DNA from: Climacium dendroides
Taxonomy: Eukaryota; Streptophyta; Bryopsida; Hypnales; Climaciaceae
DNA: 64,000 nucleotides
Reading direction: 5' to 3'
Assembly (NCBI GenBank): GCA_950106755.1
Contig: OX467084.1
Span: 1,612,001-1,676,000, forward strand
The position numbers were made by a program, and so were the translations under genes. The first letter of the stretch is position 1; each line of letters opens with the position of its first letter. The notes beneath the pieces are model-generated. The model saw only the letters and a program-made list of their open reading frames with translations, did no database searches and was not told where the DNA came from. Positions 58,901 through 64,000 of this stretch are shown here, one piece after another.

Positions 58901-61900
58901 CCAAGCGGATGAAATTCGTGGATAGACTTTGTCATATGATTCAACCATTGATAGTCCATAGTCTTCTACTAACCACTCCAATGCTTTCCAGAAAGGAATG
59001 GGTATTTTTCCATCATGTTTGTAAACATAGCATAATATTGTCCCAGAAATTGACAAGTGAGAGGTGATCCTTGAACAACTATCTTTAATATAAGCCAAGT
59101 TGTAGGCTTATAGGTTGTAGGTGGTAATTCAAACATAGATGTTTTTTTAATATTGATAATGATCACATTTTCTTTTCCAAGAGCATCCAAAGTCTTGGAT
59201 AATCTAACATATCCGCTTTGGAGGTTGTACATATAGTAACTAGTAGTCAGTTCACTCCTTTGTGCAATAGCTTTACAATTAGTCACTGCAGTCAATAAAG
59301 ATATTATATCACCTTGAGTCTTCATATATTCTCGTAAATGGATCAATTATAATTTCCACTAATTTTGGATTTCTTTTTGGTCTAAGAAATTTAGATTAAT
59401 TTGAGTTTGTTGATTTACAGTCTAAATCTTTCTCTTAGGTATATCCAACAAATCTTCATAATTGCTGACAATAACTCAATTCTTTTTCCAAATTTATGTA
59501 GTATATCAATCTTCTTACTCCCAAATCAACAATATGATAGAAAATGGCTAACCAATTGGTTAAAATTAGATCTCTTTATACTATCACCTCTCAAAGGAGG
59601 TTTTGCATATTGTCAAACTTGGTTACCTTCTTCCATACTTCTTCAAATTGCTCATTTGATAATTTATTATTCTTTTGAAAAGTAAGTATGCTAATTTGTT
59701 GAGACATATATTACATGCAAAAATGAACAATGCAATTGTATGAATTTATTGCTCAATTTTATAGTTGTATAGATTTCCATAACAATATAGATCAATAAAT
59801 TTATATTATTGTACATTATAATAATAATAATATTTATTTTAATCTATTTTTAATTTTTCAAAGAAGATTTTAAATATATTTTTATATTATACATTTACAC
59901 CTTGTATTTTATGATATCAAAATACATAATTAGTTGAATATGTCATATTTTATTATTATAGTAATTTGTATAAATGATTTTTATAATAATAAATTTAATT
60001 ATTTTGATATTCAATAAATAATTAAAAAGATATATATTTATAATGTTTGCAATTGACTATTACAACATTATCATACCATTGTATTGTTCAAATACATATT
60101 TTCAATTTATGAAATCATCTTATACTCTTGGATAGAGATGCAATTAATAGCACATTGAACTAAGGATTTATTGGTGTTCAAGTAATGTTTTTTTTAATAT
60201 TTTTAATATTTAATTATTATGTACCAATGATATCGTAATTTATAGATTTTCAATTCATGAGAAGAAAACATTGAATGAAAAAGCTATGGGCTAGGTGCAT
60301 ATATTGAAAGCAAATCTAATGAATAGATCTTATAGTTATTAAAGTACTCATTGTGACATCCAATTGTTCTTTCATAATCAATTTTATATAGCTCATTGAA
60401 GTATTTAAAATCAACTTTCTTTTCACCACTCTCTCATTTATTAAAAAACTCAATTAATTAAAGACCTTTATTAACCATAATTAAGTCAATTAGATATGAG
60501 ATTTTGGAAGTCAACCAAAGATGAGTTGGATACTAAGATCTAATATGTGTATTACTTTATAAAGTCTATAAGCTAGTTTTTTCTCTCTTTAGGATAAACC
60601 TAAAGCTACTAGTATAGGTTTTTTTTTAGGAAAAAGATAAATTCATCTATTAGTAGGTGTCTAGGATCACTATTTAAGATTTTAAGTAGAAGGGGCTTTA
60701 CACTGATATTTCAAAGGATAAAATGCCAAATCTCTCAATTCAATATTGATGTCATTGACACATAATGCAATCCCAATTCCACCTAGTAATTAACCATGGG
60801 CAAGTCAAATTTTCACTCAAATATGAAGGTTTGATTAGTTCATCTTGGGCATGCTTCTATGTCATAATCAAAATGACAATTTAGAATGTATAAATATATA
60901 CATTTTTTAGATTCTTTGATTACTTCTTAATTTTTTGATCTTTTGTTAAATTATCTAGTATTCTAATTAACTAACCTAAATAATATTTGATAATTATACA
61001 TAGATATTAATTCAAAATTAGTCTATTGAACAAATTGGCTCAATATGCATGGCATGAGGTTTGAACTTTCATTTGTATTTTACTTAAAGAATTTTAGTAA
61101 TTAGAAGGTAATACATGGTGGCAATTTAATTGTTTGGTTGCATAGATCATTATGCTAACACATGAAAGCTAATTGAATGCATAATTCACCATTAATCTAA
61201 AAATAAAGTATTAACCTGCAATTCTAATTCTCATTATGATAATAATAATAAATAAATAAATAAATCACAATCCAATATGTGAATTTGCTTCAATTGCAAC
61301 CAAATTGTGACTGATTGAGATTCAAGACAATTTGATGCATAATATATAGACACGGGATTAATAGCAATGTTAATTCATGATCAAATGTTATAAATACTTT
61401 TTTAATCATTGGAAAAAAAAGCTTGACATGTACACTATTCAATTCTACAATTTCATTTAGACAATTAAATTTCTAAATATTTAATTCATAATGATAACAT
61501 TTAGTTTTTGGCCAATTAGACAATGCACAAACTTGTAGTCTTGATTGCAAATCTAGTCACTCAAAACCTTATAGACAATTAAACTCACAATTCAATAAGT
61601 TATTTCTTGAACACACAAGACAACTTGACCAAAATACACACACAATCAACATTAGTCAACACAATGACTTGAGAGGCAATCATTGCAATTTTCAATTTAA
61701 CTTATCTTCAATTGATTTACAATGGCAAGTTAATTCATCTTACTCACAAAAAATTCAATCAAAGCCATTTTTGTTGTTCCCAGATGGTTCCATGAACTTG
61801 TACTTCAACAATCTTACCTAGACAATCTTTTTTTCAATAATTACAAATTGACCTTCCTAATCAATTTGTCTATCAATCTATCAAATTGACAATATAAACA

Positions 61901-64000
61901 AGTTCACTCCTTGATGTCTCATGTGTCTAGTGGCTAAATTAATAAAATTGACAAATATAAATACAAACTAAAGTTTTCCTCATTCATAATTACACAACCA
62001 CAAATTGCCCACCATTGAGATGATTTGGCTCATACAATGCATTCATTGCAATTAGGAAAAAGGATAATTTGATTGAAGGAAAACACTCATAATTTGCCAA
62101 TGAGTCATATACTTGATATAAATTGACTCCAAAGACTATTTGATCTTTATTATATAGTCACCAACAATTTTTGATATAATTAAAAGAACACTATGTCTAT
62201 TTGTCATTTCTTAATCTTGCCAAATTGATTCCATTTATATCCAATTTTATATTCTTTATAGACTATAATGATATTTAAGGCAACTTAACTCTTCAAAACT
62301 AAAAAAACCCGACTTGAGTACTTCAAAATAAGAAGAAGGACAGAAAAGACAAATTGTGTTAAGTAACAAAAATCACTCAATTAAACTTAGAGCAAATGAA
62401 GATCTTAAATATGCAATGGAAAAACAAATAAATTTAGTACAACCACTAAATAAAATGAATGTTTCATAAGGCATAGAAAAGCTTGAAAAAATTCCATGGA
62501 GGTGTAATAAGAACATTTTGGTGGGACAATATGCATGGAATTAGTATTTATATTAGTATGATGTTTTACATAGCCATCTTTACTTATGATCAAAAGAATT
62601 AAAGACTTGGAGATTCTTAACATACGGAATTTTTTTTGTTGAAGCTATTGAAGGTAAATGACATCACTAGTGGATAAGTGATAAATCTAGTTTTGTTTCT
62701 GATTTTGGATGGTGAAACATATTGATGTCTTTTTGTGCTTGAAAATCCTTAAATGAACATCAAATGTAGCATTGTAATCACATTACTTTCATTTACAATT
62801 GTTAATATTTGAAAAAAATTGGCATTAAAATATGGACTTTTTAGATTACAATGTATACTATAATGATGTAGCTTAAATATAGATTTAAATTTTTTTATCA
62901 CACTAATTCAAAGACTCTTTTATATATGCTGAAAACAATGAAATCGTAAAAAATCAATATAATTTTTTTTTTAAAATGACATTTTAAGAATAGCTTGCTA
63001 TTTATTGCTTTTATTGTTCAATCATATATGCTTAGGAAAATAAAATAATAGTATACTAACAATAAAGATAATAATAATTTTTACTAATGGTTATTGCATA
63101 AATATATGTCTTTGTTGTTTATTGTCAAACCATATTTTTCACTATTTATTATGATCTTTAATGTATTTTCATATAATAAATGATAATTCTAAATTCAATA
63201 ATTTTTGTTAAATGTATTATATATGATATATTAAAATAATTTATATATTGATAATAATACATTATAATATATCAATATTTAATATCGTGATTATAATATA
63301 CATATAAAATGTTAAAAATGATATATTTCTTTGTTAATTATATTATATTTATTCTATAAATTAAAATTTATACTATTTTTATATAAGATACAAAAAATAT
63401 AAACAAAAATTTATTCATTTAATTTAGATATCATTAAAAATTCCATCAAATAATACATATCACTAATTTTAAATATAAAAAATAATTTAACACACCAAAA
63501 AATAGTTCTATAGGATAAAATATCCAATATAAAAATCTTGAAGCTTTATTAATCTTTGAGCATTAAAGAATTCAAAAAATATAAAATGATTAGCAAACTT
63601 CAAAAAATAAATGAAATAAAGATATTTTAATTTTCATCAAAAGATATAAATTTCTATGATAATTTTATTTTTGAATTATTAATTATGATTGCCTAATTAG
63701 TATTTTTATTCAATGAATATGAAGTTGAGTAGTTGACAAATTTTAGTTAAATGGCTAAATAGTAAACTTTGTAATGGTTGATAATATATTTAGTTATTTG
63801 CACATTATATTTTAATTGATTGTCTAAGATAATATTTTGAGCAAGCTAATAGACTTGTTTTAATGAAATTGAAGGTAGAATATTAATATTGAATAGTCTT
63901 TAAAACTTCATAGTAACTATTATTTTCAATGCTCCAAATAAATAAAAACAAAGAGCTCAATAACTACATCTTCAAATGCAATGATAATTTCATTTTTGAA
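55957..64000. other. A/T-rich DNA with no supported gene
   Basis: The base composition is strongly A/T, extreme after 59700. At 57811-57894 the phrase AATATAGGCATTCAATAATA recurs irregularly. Apart from the broken reading frame at 58727-59346 I see no coding signal. Confidence 0.45.
58727..59346 (-). pseudogene. Unrecognised broken reading frame
   Basis: On the minus strand, a 125-residue frame (59346-58969) and a 123-residue frame (59098-58727) overlap. The end of the first in its frame and the start of the second together look like one protein with a frame break around 59000: YMYNLQSGYVRLSKTLDALG, ELPPTTYKPTTWLILKIVVQ, then KIPIPFWKALEWLVEDYGL, SAWQKDPLV, and CPCERRYKWDPYTTIDFVEY. Residue use is more protein-like than in neighbouring frames. 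I do not recognise the family; a transposon-borne gene is likely given the surroundings. Confidence 0.3.

Overview
This window is nuclear DNA of a land plant. The evidence is a spliced cytosolic ribosomal protein uS11/RPS14 gene, a spliced ARC6 chloroplast-division gene, plant-type GT-AG introns and plant transposon families (CACTA, pogo/DDE_1-like, Ty1/copia). The short introns, a DUF1365 gene and gene islands of balanced base composition in very A/T-rich transposon-filled DNA would fit a non-seed plant such as a bryophyte. That is inference; the species is not identifiable by eye.

Layout. 1-3590: A/T-rich, no gene recognised. 4006-6016 (minus): five-exon gene for a conserved plant membrane protein with a probable plastid transit region. 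6017-9405: a short gene-like remnant, then A/T-rich DNA. 9406-17847: one long, decayed DNA transposon with a pogo/DDE_1-like transposase broken into two blocks by a nested retroelement-like insert. It also carries an inner MITE with a perfect 25-bp hairpin. A 341-bp deletion derivative lies at 42652-42992. 18112-18579: a TA-flanked MITE. 19852-20334: a small secreted cysteine-repeat protein, with a further repeat out of frame downstream. 21124-21446: a long near-palindrome. 23081-24918: a non-autonomous CACTA element with a matching 3-bp target duplication. 27921-29051: RPS14. 32128-34292: DUF1365 protein. 35857-40633: ARC6, with a long inverted repeat in intron 1. 43557-44512 (minus) and 45389-46160 (plus): a divergent pair of unrecognised genes whose shared intergenic region has a 45-bp inverted duplication. 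50489-53029: a second CACTA relative, apparently inserted into a copia LTR. 53030-55956: copia remnants in both orientations plus an 18-bp satellite. 55957-64000: A/T-rich, with one unrecognised broken reading frame.

Two of the recognisable genes have probable or known plastid roles (ARC6 and possibly the minus-strand membrane protein) and RPS14 acts in cytosolic translation. They are not a functional cluster. The most unusual coding feature is the secreted repeat protein. The most unusual non-coding features are the pogo-element/MITE pair, the telobox-like palindrome array inside the CACTA family, and the symmetric promoter region at 44667-45187. Exon coordinates were inferred by reading frame, GT-AG borders and remembered protein families; no transcript or database comparison was possible.
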